Assembly: GCF_038593265.1 (NCBI RefSeq)
Contig: NZ_CP151979.1
Coordinates: 2,611,001 to 2,675,000 of the forward strand
Reading direction: 5' to 3'
Length of the DNA: 64,000 nucleotides
Source: Ureibacillus sp. FSL W7-1570
GTDB lineage: Bacteria; Bacillota; Bacilli; Bacillales_A; Planococcaceae
The position numbers and the translations under genes are program-made. Shown here piece after piece: positions 50,922 through 59,229 of this stretch (position 1 is its first letter; every line of letters starts with the position of its first letter). The notes beneath the pieces were generated by a model. It saw only the letters and a list, made by a program, of their open reading frames with translations. It made no database searches and was not told where the DNA came from.

Positions 50922-51038
50922 ATGGGTATCAGCTTTATCGCTTCAATAATAGGAATCATCTTAATCATTCGTTTTACAATTCTCTTTTTGGCAAGAGAAT
51001 GGGCTACCATTATCACCTTTATGGCAAAGGTGTTTTGA
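50922..51038 (+). CDS. Possible 38-aa membrane microprotein between regulator and kinase
   Basis: A short frame ATG 50922 to TGA 51038 encodes a single hydrophobic helix (ISFIASIIGIILIIRFTILFLA) followed by REWATIITFMAKVF. An in-frame TTG at 50895 would extend it to 47 aa and overlap the regulator stop. The ribosome binding site is weak (TTGGAAAACGG). It fills the otherwise unexplained 148-base gap between regulator and kinase, and the strong amphipathic/hydrophobic pattern is unlike random non-coding sequence. Expression is unproven; a kinase-modulating peptide is speculation. Confidence 0.45.
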   Translation: MGISFIASIIGIILIIRFTILFLAREWATIITFMAKVF

Positions 51039-51053
51039 GAAGGAGAGAACCGC

Positions 51054-53252
51054 ATGAAAAATAAATGGAAAACCCTCCTCTCTCTTTTTCTTATGACATG
51101 GGTTATATTTTCATTTTTTTTGCTTATTAATTTTGGTACGCAATATATCGGGAAATCTTATTTCGATTCAGGCAATTTTAATGCGAATCTGGGACGATTT
51201 AAAGATGGAATAGGCCGCTACGTCTTGGAACCTTTTGATTTGGAAGAGGCAAAAAAGCAGATAACGGTGACACAAGAAGAAATTGAATATCACCGGAATT
51301 ATTATGGATCATTGACCGATCAAGTGGCAAACATCAAAGCGCAGTACCAGGAACGAATTGAACAGGCTGCCGATGACCCGGAATTGCAAAAGATGCTGAC
51401 GGAAGAGCGGGATCGGAAAATCGACGATATTAAGAAAAACTTTAGCGATGATGAATATGTAGAAGAAAAAGTCCGCAAGCAAAAAGAAGAGATTATCGAT
51501 AAGTATGCCGCATCGCAAAAAGAAGAAGAAAAAGTCTTTTTGGATGAATTTAACTATTTTGCATATGAGTTGCGGAATGTGGAGACGGGAGAAACCTTCC
51601 AGTCTGGAGATGTGAATGCGGATGCCGTTTTTACAGAAAGTTTTGGAAGAAAAAATGGCTATTTAGTCGTAAACAGTTCCAGAACCATTCAACCGGATTA
51701 TTATGATGACACATTAATGAATCATGAAATTCCGGTGACTGGAAAAGTGTTCCGTTTTGAAGGGAAAATCACCATTCCGAAATCGATGATGAACAACGCC
51801 TACTTTAAAGAGGATTATCAAGCATTCATGCTGTCCAAAATGAGCCTTTACGGCATTTGGGCTACCGCCTTGTTAGCGATCGCAGCGCTGTTGACTTTCG
51901 CAAAACCTTCATTGGACAATTTATTAAGTCATAAGCGGGGAAAAGGATTATTTTTACAATTGCCGGTGGATGTCAGAATCGCAGTAGTCCTCATTTCCGC
52001 AAGTTTGGCTTATAAATTCATTTTGGATATGGGGAATTTGATTGTATATAACACCTATTATTTCCAAAACGAGTATTGGATACGATATATCTTTGATTTG
52101 GCTTATCATTTTGCATTCCTTTTCATTTTTGCGGCAGTGAGCATTTTGGGGGCTGTATGGATTTGGGAATCGTTGGACAATGAAGAAAAGGTAATAAGTG
52201 AATGGAAAAACGCCTTTCTGTACCGTTTGTCTGACGGTATCCAAGATTTATTTTTATCCCGTTCCATCGGGGTACAGGCGTTATTCATCTTATGCGTCGC
52301 TTTTTTTGCAGGGTTCGGCTTTGCGGTGGTGTTCATGGATCTCCAAGCAATCGTTGTTTATGTTCCATTGTTTCTTTTTATCGCACTGCCGGCCGTCATC
52401 GTTTTTTTAAGAAATGCAGGGTATTTAAACCGCATCATGAAGCAAACGGAAGAGATGGCGGAAGGGCGTTTGACGGCGGAGGTAGAGGTGAAAGGGAAGT
52501 CGCCGCTTGCCAAACACGCGCAAAATTTGAACGAATTGCAGGAAGGGGTTCGCAAATCTTTGACGGAGCAGGCGAAAAGCGAGCGTTTGAAAACGGAATT
52601 GATTACGAATGTCAGCCACGATTTGCGGACGCCTTTGACTTCCATTATTACGTATACGGATTTATTGAAAAATCCGGAGATAACGGAAGAAGAAAGGAAC
52701 AGATATATCGAAATATTGGATAATAAATCCCAACGATTGAAAACGCTGATTGAGGATCTCTTTGAAGTATCGAAAATGTCCAGCGGGAATGTGGAGCTGA
52801 AGAAGGAACGAATCAATCTGACGCAACTGTTGCAACAGGCGGTTGGCGAACATAAAGAAGATTTTGAAAAAGCGAACTTGGAATTGCGTGTCGTGTTGCC
52901 GGATGAACCGATTTACGCCGATGTGGACGGTCAAAAATGGTGGCGGGTGATTGATAATTTGATTGTCAATGCATTGAAATATTCACTGAGCGGCACGAGA
53001 GTTTATGTGACGTTGAAAAAGGTTGGCTCCATGGCTGAATTTTCGGTGAAAAATATAGCCAATTATGAATTGGGAGATAATGTGGAGGAATTGAAGGAAC
53101 GGTTCAAGCGGGCGGATGAGTCGAGACATACGGAAGGCTCCGGTCTTGGACTTGCCATCGCCCAATCGATTGTGGAGTTGCATCACGGGAAATTGGAGAT
53201 TGGCGTGGATGGAGATTTATTTAAAGTCGTTGTGACAGTGAGCGCAGTGTGA
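51054..53252 (+). CDS. Membrane sensor histidine kinase
   Basis: A 732-aa kinase. The first membrane helix is at about 9-28; an outside region (about 30-265) contains a charged coiled coil (QEEIEYHRNYY to KEEEKVFLDE). Several further membrane helices lie at about 265-460. A HAMP-like linker follows. The phospho-acceptor His is near residue 522 in NVSHDLRTPLTSIITYTD. ATPase motifs are NLIVNALKYS (N box) and GSGLGLAIAQSIVE (G2 box). It should phosphorylate the regulator encoded upstream. GAAGGAGAG precedes ATG 51054. Confidence 0.93.
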   Translation: MKNKWKTLLSLFLMTWVIFSFFLLINFGTQYIGKSYFDSGNFNANLGRFKDGIGRYVLEPFDLEEAKKQITVTQEEIEYHRNYYGSLTDQVANIKAQYQERIEQAADDPELQKMLTEERDRKIDDIKKNFSDDEYVEEKVRKQKEEIIDKYAASQKEEEKVFLDEFNYFAYELRNVETGETFQSGDVNADAVFTESFGRKNGYLVVNSSRTIQPDYYDDTLMNHEIPVTGKVFRFEGKITIPKSMMNNAYFKEDYQAFMLSKMSLYGIWATALLAIAALLTFAKPSLDNLLSHKRGKGLFLQLPVDVRIAVVLISASLAYKFILDMGNLIVYNTYYFQNEYWIRYIFDLAYHFAFLFIFAAVSILGAVWIWESLDNEEKVISEWKNAFLYRLSDGIQDLFLSRSIGVQALFILCVAFFAGFGFAVVFMDLQAIVVYVPLFLFIALPAVIVFLRNAGYLNRIMKQTEEMAEGRLTAEVEVKGKSPLAKHAQNLNELQEGVRKSLTEQAKSERLKTELITNVSHDLRTPLTSIITYTDLLKNPEITEEERNRYIEILDNKSQRLKTLIEDLFEVSKMSSGNVELKKERINLTQLLQQAVGEHKEDFEKANLELRVVLPDEPIYADVDGQKWWRVIDNLIVNALKYSLSGTRVYVTLKKVGSMAEFSVKNIANYELGDNVEELKERFKRADESRHTEGSGLGLAIAQSIVELHHGKLEIGVDGDLFKVVVTVSAV

Positions 53253-53330
53253 GTTTAAGAGTTTGATGATGAAAGGGAGCAAATGGGGAAATTCTCCGTT
53301 TGCTCTTTCTTTTAATTTGTGTGGATATTT

Positions 53331-53690
53331 GTATTAATTGGTGCGGAAAGTACGTGATTTGGTGAGGATCAGCATCTAATTGGTGTGGATAACACCCGAT
53401 TTGGTGAGGATCAGCATCTAATTGGTGTGGATAACACCCGATTTGGTGCGGATACAGCATTAATTGGTGTGGATAACACCCGATTTGGTGCGGATACAGC
53501 ATTAATTGGTGTGGATAACACCCGATTTGGTGCGGATGCAGCCTCTATTGGTGTGGATAACGCCCGATTTGGTGCGGATGCAGCATTAATTGGTGTGGAT
53601 AACGCCCGATTTGGTGCGGGTGCAGCCTCCATTGGTGTGGATAATACTTGATTTGGTGCGGATGCAGCCTCAATCAGTTCAGTCAACTTC
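53331..53690 (+). repeat. Degenerate 42-bp tandem repeat built of two related 21-bp halves
   Basis: The unit starts ATTGGTGTGGATAACACCCG and continues ATTTGGTGCGGATACAGCATTA. The halves share ATTNGGTGNGGATA. About eight 42-bp units are visible, older ones at the ends with more changes. Because 42 and 21 are multiples of three, long frames stay open on both strands (a 14-residue repeat IGVDNTRFGADTAL on one), but they lack ribosome binding sites. It lies 80 bases after the kinase gene. Confidence 0.85.
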
Positions 53691-53934
53691 CTTCCATTTT
53701 GAACGGTCATCCTCATTTAGTGGAACTTCGCTTATTCAATTTTCGAACGGAAATTTCAGGAAAATCCTATTCTTTTTTGATGGCATATTTTACTTTAACC
53801 GAAAATAGTGTATAAAGAGTGATAGATATGTTGCAACCAAATGAATAATAGAACGTTTTTATGGTGATAGACATTTTGGGAAGTATCGTGTATTGTAGAT
53901 TGAGTGATAAAGAGTGTAAGGGGAATAATGGTTT

Positions 53935-54762
53935 ATGGAATTCATTGAATTGTTGAAAGCGATCATCCTCGGTTTTGTGGAAGGGATGACGGAATTCGCT
54001 CCGGTTTCGTCCACCGGCCATATGATCATCGTGGATGACTTGTGGTTAAAGACAACGGAATTTTTGGGGCAGGGTTCTGCCAATACGTTTAAAATAGTCA
54101 TCCAGCTGGGCTCCATTTTGGCGGTTGTGGTCGTTATGTGGAAACGCATGTTGAGCCTTGTCGGGTTATACAAAATTGATGGACAAGAATATTCAAAACG
54201 CTTTAATTTATTGCACGTCATTGTCGGAATTATTCCAGCCGGCGTTTTCGGCGTATTGTTCGAAGATTTCATCGATGAACATTTATTCACAACAGAAACG
54301 GTTGTGGTCGGGTTGGTTATCGGCGCCCTTTGGATGATGATGGCCGATAAAATGGGTCCAAAACGCCCAACAGTCACTTCATTAGACAAGCTGTCTTACA
54401 GCAAAGCTTTTAAAATCGGCCTGGTACAATGCCTTTCTTTATGGCCGGGATTTTCCCGTTCCGGTGCAACGATTGCCGGGGGGGTAATCATGGGACTTGA
54501 CCATAAAACCGCTTCCGATTTTACCTTTATTATGGCCGTTCCGATCATGGCAGGAGCAAGCGGATTGTCTTTAGTGAAAAACTGGGATCAAATCAACCCG
54601 GACCATTTTTGGTTTTATGTTGTCGGCTTTATAAGCGCCTTCATTTTTGCATTAATTGCGATTAAATTCTTCTTAAAATTGATTTCACGCATCAAATTGG
54701 TGCCGTTTGCCATATACCGTCTAGTGCTGGCGGCGGTATTGATTGCAATCTTGTTCATATAA
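53935..54762 (+). CDS. uppP: Undecaprenyl-diphosphatase UppP (BacA)
   Basis: A 275-aa membrane enzyme that recycles the peptidoglycan lipid carrier; overproduction gives bacitracin resistance. Catalytic region one is EGMTEFAPVSSTGHMII (about 17-33) and region two is SLWPGFSRSGATIAGGVIMG (about 165-184). Seven or eight membrane helices. AAGGGG lies 11 bases before ATG 53935. Its position after a cell-envelope-type two-component system hints at shared control, but the repeat array lies between them. Confidence 0.96.
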   Translation: MEFIELLKAIILGFVEGMTEFAPVSSTGHMIIVDDLWLKTTEFLGQGSANTFKIVIQLGSILAVVVVMWKRMLSLVGLYKIDGQEYSKRFNLLHVIVGIIPAGVFGVLFEDFIDEHLFTTETVVVGLVIGALWMMMADKMGPKRPTVTSLDKLSYSKAFKIGLVQCLSLWPGFSRSGATIAGGVIMGLDHKTASDFTFIMAVPIMAGASGLSLVKNWDQINPDHFWFYVVGFISAFIFALIAIKFFLKLISRIKLVPFAIYRLVLAAVLIAILFI

Positions 54763-54763
54763 T

Positions 54764-54800
54764 AAAAAAATCCTTTCTCGAAACGGGAAAGGATTTTTTT
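54764..54800. terminator. Bidirectional terminator between uppP and the TIGR00266 gene
   Basis: AAAAAAATCCTTTCTCG and CGGGAAAGGATTTTTTT around a three-base loop. Confidence 0.93.
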
Positions 54801-54809
54801 ATGGCCACC

Positions 54810-55610
54810 TTAATCGTTGAATAGATTAAACACCCCGGCGATGCCACGTTCACCGACATCTTTTCCTCCTCCGCCTTGGGACACAGGAGCAGCTGCGAAT
54901 ACGCGGCTTGCAAGTCTGGAGAATGGCAATGATTGAATCCATACAGTTCCGGGACCTCTCAATGTTGCGAAGAAGATACCTTCTCCACCAAACAGAGCGG
55001 TTTTAATTCCGCCAACCGCTTCAATGCTGTAATCCACTTCCGAAGTCATTGCGACAAAGCATCCAGTATCCACTCGGAGCACTTCACCCGGTTGAAGTTC
55101 CAATTGATGAATCGCACCGCCTGCATGAATGAATGCCATACCGTCGCCTTCAAGTTTTTGCATAATGAAACCTTCTCCACCGAAGAAGCCGGCGGAAATT
55201 TTCCGTTGAAATTCAACGCCAATGGAAACGCCTTTTGCAGCGGCTAAGAAGGCATCCTTTTGGCAAATCACTTTCCCGTTTAATTGGCTTAAATCCATCG
55301 GAATAATTTTTCCAGGGTAAGGAGCGGCAAAGTAAACGCGTTTTTTGCCCATGCCCACATTCGTGAATGTCGTCATGAATAAACTTTCACCAGTAATCAG
55401 CCGTTTTCCGGCACCCTTTAATTTTCCCAAAAGTCCTCCACCACTGCTTTGGGAAGAGCCATCGCCAAAAATCGTTTCCATTTTGATGCCATCATCCATC
55501 ATCATTAAGTTGCCCGCTTCCGCAATCACCGTTTCATTTGGATCCAACTCGACCTCTACGTACTGCATATCATCGCCAAATACTTTGTAATCAATTTCAT
55601 GATTATTCAT
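54810..55610 (-). CDS. TIGR00266 (AIM24-like) family protein
   Basis: A 266-aa protein. The family features are a beta-rich fold with many glycine turns: EAGNLMMMDDGIKMETIFGDG near the start, GKRLITGESLFMTTFTNVG, QKDAFLAAAKGVSIGVEFQRK, and GGEGIFFATLRGPGTVWIQSLPFSRLASRV. The Gly-rich C terminus is also typical. Function is unknown in bacteria. AAAGGAGG precedes the ATG. Monocistronic. Confidence 0.9.
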   Translation of the reverse strand: MNNHEIDYKVFGDDMQYVEVELDPNETVIAEAGNLMMMDDGIKMETIFGDGSSQSSGGGLLGKLKGAGKRLITGESLFMTTFTNVGMGKKRVYFAAPYPGKIIPMDLSQLNGKVICQKDAFLAAAKGVSIGVEFQRKISAGFFGGEGFIMQKLEGDGMAFIHAGGAIHQLELQPGEVLRVDTGCFVAMTSEVDYSIEAVGGIKTALFGGEGIFFATLRGPGTVWIQSLPFSRLASRVFAAAPVSQGGGGKDVGERGIAGVFNLFND

Positions 55611-55778
55611 GCCGTTTCCTCCTTTTGCATTTACTTAATATATACATTACTTGCATACGTATTCCCTTTGGAAAAAGTTTCAATTACATTTAGTCTTATA
55701 TGAATTGGTGAGAAAAAAAGGGATTTAGCGAGAAAATGTTGAATTAATATTGCAATAATAAAAAATAAGGAGGGTGTT

Positions 55779-57254
55779 ATGAATTTAAAAAACTATATCA
55801 ATGGTCGGTGGGTGGAAAGGAATTTAGAAGCGGCTGCAGTGATTAATCCGGCAACGGGGGAGGAATTGGCAAAAGTCCCTCTTTCAACGGGAAATGAAGT
55901 GGATGAAGCGGTCCGCTCAGCCAAACAGGCGCAAAAGAAGTGGGCTCTCGTCCCGGCTCCGAAGCGTGCGGAATATTTATATGAAATTGGTTATAAATTG
56001 AAAGAAAAGAAAGAAATGCTGGCTGAGATTCTTACAAAGGAAATGGGCAAAGTGATTGAGGAAGCCCGCGGAGAAGTGCAAGAGGGCATTGATATGGCCT
56101 TTTATATGGCAGGGGAAGGCAGACGGTTATTTGGCGAGACGACTCCCTCCGAATTGCCGAATAAGTTTGCCATGAGTGTAAGAAGCCCCGTAGGCGTAGT
56201 CGGTCTTATCACGCCATGGAATTTCCCCATTGCAATCGCCACTTGGAAAGCCTTCCCGGCGATTGTTGCCGGTAATGCAGTGGTTTGGAAACCATCCGTT
56301 GAAACCCCTCTGATGGCATATGAATTAGGAAAAATAATGGAAGAAGTCGGGTTGCCGGACGGTGTGTTTAATATCGTGTTTGGCTCAGGATCTACGGTTG
56401 GTACGGCGCTCATTGAACATCCGGATGTAAAAGTGATTTCTTTCACAGGTTCAAATGAAACGGGACGCAAAGTGGCCGAGTTGGGCGGCCGGCATTTGAA
56501 AAAGGTCTCGCTTGAGATGGGCGGCAAGAACGCCGTCATTGTCATGGATGATGCGGATTTAAATTTGGCGGTGGAAGGGATTCTTTGGAGCGCCTTTGGG
56601 ACGACGGGGCAAAGATGCACCGCCTGCAGCCGGGTCATTGTTCATAAAGATGTGAAAAAGGAATTGGAAGAGAAGCTCGTTGCTGCAGCCCGTCAATTAA
56701 CGATTGGCAACGGTCTGGATCCAAAGGTGAAAGTGGGGCCTGTAATTAACAAAGCCGCATTGGAGAAAATCGAGTATTACGTGCAAGTTGGAAAAAAGGA
56801 AGGGGCAAAACTGCTGACGGGCGGAGAAATCTTGACAAAGCCTCCTTTCGATAAAGGTTATTATTTTGAACCGACCATTTTCACCGATGTAAAGCCGGAC
56901 ATGACCATTGCCCAAGAGGAGATCTTTGGACCGGTGCTCAGCATCATTGAAGTGAGCAGCTTGGAAGAAGCGATTGAAGTGAATAATAGTGTGAAGTTTG
57001 GTTTATCCAGCTCCATTTACTCACAAGATGTAAATAAGATATTCCAAGCCCAACGAGATTTGGATACAGGGATTGTATACATTAATGCGGGAACAATCGG
57101 TGCTGAAATCCACCTGCCATTTGGAGGCACAAAAGGAACGGGGAATGGTCACCGTGATTCCGGTCAAGCGGCTTTGGATGTCTTTACAGAATGGAAAAGT
57201 ATTTATGTGGATTACAGCGGTAAGCTTCAACGGGCACAAATTGATACAGATTGA
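55779..57254 (+). CDS. Aldehyde dehydrogenase, probable aminoadipate-semialdehyde dehydrogenase
   Basis: A 491-aa NAD(P)-dependent ALDH. Catalytic Cys is C280 in [10 protein letters not shown], general base E246 in SLEMGGKN, and the cofactor loop is [10 protein letters not shown]. Its gene abuts that of lysine 6-dehydrogenase, so the likely substrate is 2-aminoadipate 6-semialdehyde, in equilibrium with piperideine-6-carboxylate. Oxidation would give 2-aminoadipate. AAGGAGGG precedes ATG 55779. Confidence 0.9.
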   Translation: MNLKNYINGRWVERNLEAAAVINPATGEELAKVPLSTGNEVDEAVRSAKQAQKKWALVPAPKRAEYLYEIGYKLKEKKEMLAEILTKEMGKVIEEARGEVQEGIDMAFYMAGEGRRLFGETTPSELPNKFAMSVRSPVGVVGLITPWNFPIAIATWKAFPAIVAGNAVVWKPSVETPLMAYELGKIMEEVGLPDGVFNIVFGSGSTVGTALIEHPDVKVISFTGSNETGRKVAELGGRHLKKVSLEMGGKNAVIVMDDADLNLAVEGILWSAFGTTGQRCTACSRVIVHKDVKKELEEKLVAAARQLTIGNGLDPKVKVGPVINKAALEKIEYYVQVGKKEGAKLLTGGEILTKPPFDKGYYFEPTIFTDVKPDMTIAQEEIFGPVLSIIEVSSLEEAIEVNNSVKFGLSSSIYSQDVNKIFQAQRDLDTGIVYINAGTIGAEIHLPFGGTKGTGNGHRDSGQAALDVFTEWKSIYVDYSGKLQRAQIDTD

Positions 57255-57278
57255 ATGAAAAGAAAGGGGATGCGAGGA

Positions 57279-58448
57279 ATGAAGGTAGTAGTGTTAGGTG
57301 CAGGACTGATGGGGAAAGAAGTGGCGAGGGATTTAAATACAAGCGATCGAGTGGAAAAAGTATTTTTGGCAGATTTAGATATAGCGGCAGTGGAAGAATT
57401 CATTAAAGAAGCGGATTTGCAAAAAACGGAAGCAGTGCAATTGAATGCGGAAAATGAGGAACAATTGCGCGAGGTCATTGCCAAAGGAGACGTGTGTGTG
57501 AATGCGCTCTTCTATGCATTCAATGAGCGGGTGGCAAAAGCGGCCATTGATGTAGGCGTTCATGCGGTGGATTTAGGCGGACACATCGGTGATATTACGG
57601 AAAATGTGCTGAAGTTGGATGAACAGGCAAGAGAAAAAAATGTAACGATCATTCCGGATCTGGGGTTAGCACCAGGAATGATCAATATTTTGGTTGGCTA
57701 TGGCGCTTCGAAATTGGATAAGGTGGAGTCCATCCGGCTTTATGTTGGCGGAATTCCGGTAAAACCGGAACCTCCTTTGAATTATACACGCGTGTTTTCT
57801 CTTGAAGGGGTGATCGATCATTATACGCAGCCGGCCAAAATCATCCAAGATGGCCAACTGGTGGAAGTGGAGTCGCTTACAGGGTTGGAACCGATTTATT
57901 TTGACCAATTCGGCACTTTAGAAGCGTTTTATACATCCGGGGGAACATCCACTTTGTATAAAACATTCCCGAATGTAAAAACCCTTGAATATAAAACGGT
58001 CCGCTACAAAGGGCACGCTGAAAAGTTCCAACTGATGAGGGAACTGGGATTTTTCGACAGAGATAATGTTGTCGAAGTGGATGGCGTTCAGGTGAAAGTC
58101 CGGGATGTCGTTCGGGAAGCGTTAAAGAAAAAATTATATTTAGGGAAGAAACAGGATGCGGTTGTACTTCGGGCAATCATCGTCGGTGAAAAATCCGGGG
58201 AACAAGTCACTTATGAATATGAAACAATTTTAAAACGGGATGAAGATTCCGATGTAACGGCGATGGCCAAAGCGACTGCCGGAACGATCGCGTCAGCGGC
58301 GATCATGATCGCAGATGGCACGATTTCAAAACGGGGCGTGTTCCCGCCGGAAACGATTGTTCCAGGAAAAGAATATATCGAAAAAATGAATAAGCGCGGT
58401 GTTGTCATCAAAGAAACATCCCATCGTTCTTCCATTGTGAAATGGTAA
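57279..58448 (+). CDS. L-lysine 6-dehydrogenase (saccharopine dehydrogenase family)
   Basis: About 389 aa from ATG 57279, nine bases after AAAGGGG; two upstream ATG codons (57255, 57270) sit too close to that site. The NAD loop is VLGAGLMGKEVARDL. DVCVNALFYAFNERVAKAA, HAVDLGGHIGD, IIPDLGLAPGMINIL and YTSGGTSTLYKTFPN match the Geobacillus lysine 6-dehydrogenase as I recall it. The enzyme oxidatively deaminates the epsilon-amino group of lysine. Paired with the ALDH 24 bases upstream, it gives a two-step route from lysine to 2-aminoadipate. Confidence 0.85.
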   Translation: MKVVVLGAGLMGKEVARDLNTSDRVEKVFLADLDIAAVEEFIKEADLQKTEAVQLNAENEEQLREVIAKGDVCVNALFYAFNERVAKAAIDVGVHAVDLGGHIGDITENVLKLDEQAREKNVTIIPDLGLAPGMINILVGYGASKLDKVESIRLYVGGIPVKPEPPLNYTRVFSLEGVIDHYTQPAKIIQDGQLVEVESLTGLEPIYFDQFGTLEAFYTSGGTSTLYKTFPNVKTLEYKTVRYKGHAEKFQLMRELGFFDRDNVVEVDGVQVKVRDVVREALKKKLYLGKKQDAVVLRAIIVGEKSGEQVTYEYETILKRDEDSDVTAMAKATAGTIASAAIMIADGTISKRGVFPPETIVPGKEYIEKMNKRGVVIKETSHRSSIVKW

Positions 58449-58470
58449 ATGAAATAATGTTGGGTCAACG

Positions 58471-58505
58471 AAAACGTGAAGCGATGCGGCTTCACGTTTT
58501 TTTTA
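58471..58505 (+). terminator. Terminator of the lysine operon and intron target
   Basis: AAAACGTGAAGC pairs with GCTTCACGTTTT, then TTTTA, then the intron begins. Confidence 0.92.
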
Positions 58506-59145
58506 GTGCGCCTGGCATGGGTGTAATCTATAGGGTGTAAGTCCCGAACTGTGAAGGCAGAAGTAACAGTTAGCTTAACGCAAGGGTGTCCGTGGTGACG
58601 CGGAATCTGAAGGAAGCGAGCGGCAAACTTCCGGTCTGAGGAACACGAACTTCATATAAGGCTAGGTATCATTGGATGAGTTTGCTAAACAAAACAAAGT
58701 CCTTTCTGCCAAAGGTGGTACAGAGTAAATGAAGCAGATAGATGGAAGGAAAGATTACATTCTTACCCGGGGAGGTCTGGCGGATATGTGAAGTACGCTT
58801 CATAACCTACTTAGTGATAAGTAGCTGAACCGTCAGAAGTCAGCAGAGGTCATAGTATTAGTTGGTTTAGAACTACTAAGAAGGACCGAACAATTAAGAG
58901 AGAATAGCCCTTGGCATTCAGTGAGTCATGATGAACACAGAAAACGTAGTACCTCACTTGAGGAAGGAAGCGGTGAATCCCGTGGGAGACCTCTTGGAGG
59001 GTGGAGTGACCACTGGCATAAAGAGAACAGCTATTCACGGAAGTTATAAAGACTTGCGTCAATCATCTTAATTGAACCGCCGTATACGGAACCGTACGTA
59101 CGGTGGTGTGAGAGGACGGGAGTTAATCGCTCCCTCCTACTCGAT
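58506..59145 (+). mobile_element. ORF-less group IIC intron
   Basis: A 640-base intron with the same 5' (GTGCG) and 3' (CTACTCGAT) ends as the copies at 46-50 kb. The reverse transcriptase is missing: sequence equivalent to 46529-47773 of copy 1 (1245 bases) is absent and every other length matches (640 plus 1245 equals 1885). Domains I-III, V and VI remain. The first 300 bases differ at many positions from copy 1, some compensatory (AACC/GGTT replaced by AACT/AGTT); the last 340 bases are nearly identical. It sits right after a terminator. Confidence 0.92.
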
Positions 59146-59229
59146 TTGCAGAAACAAAATTTACAAAGAATGTAACAAAAAAGAAGTTCAGTAGTCTAAT
59201 CAAGTAAAGGGAGAAAGGAGTGAAAACGT

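Noticed and set aside
53331-53716. Long open frames on both strands (about 90-100 codons each)
   Set aside because: They are products of a 42-bp repeat whose length is a multiple of three; no ribosome binding sites, and both strands are open equally.
58850-59062. Minus-strand 70-codon frame in the intron at 58.5 kb
   Set aside because: It is antisense to group II intron RNA and also appears in the other intron copies at the same place.
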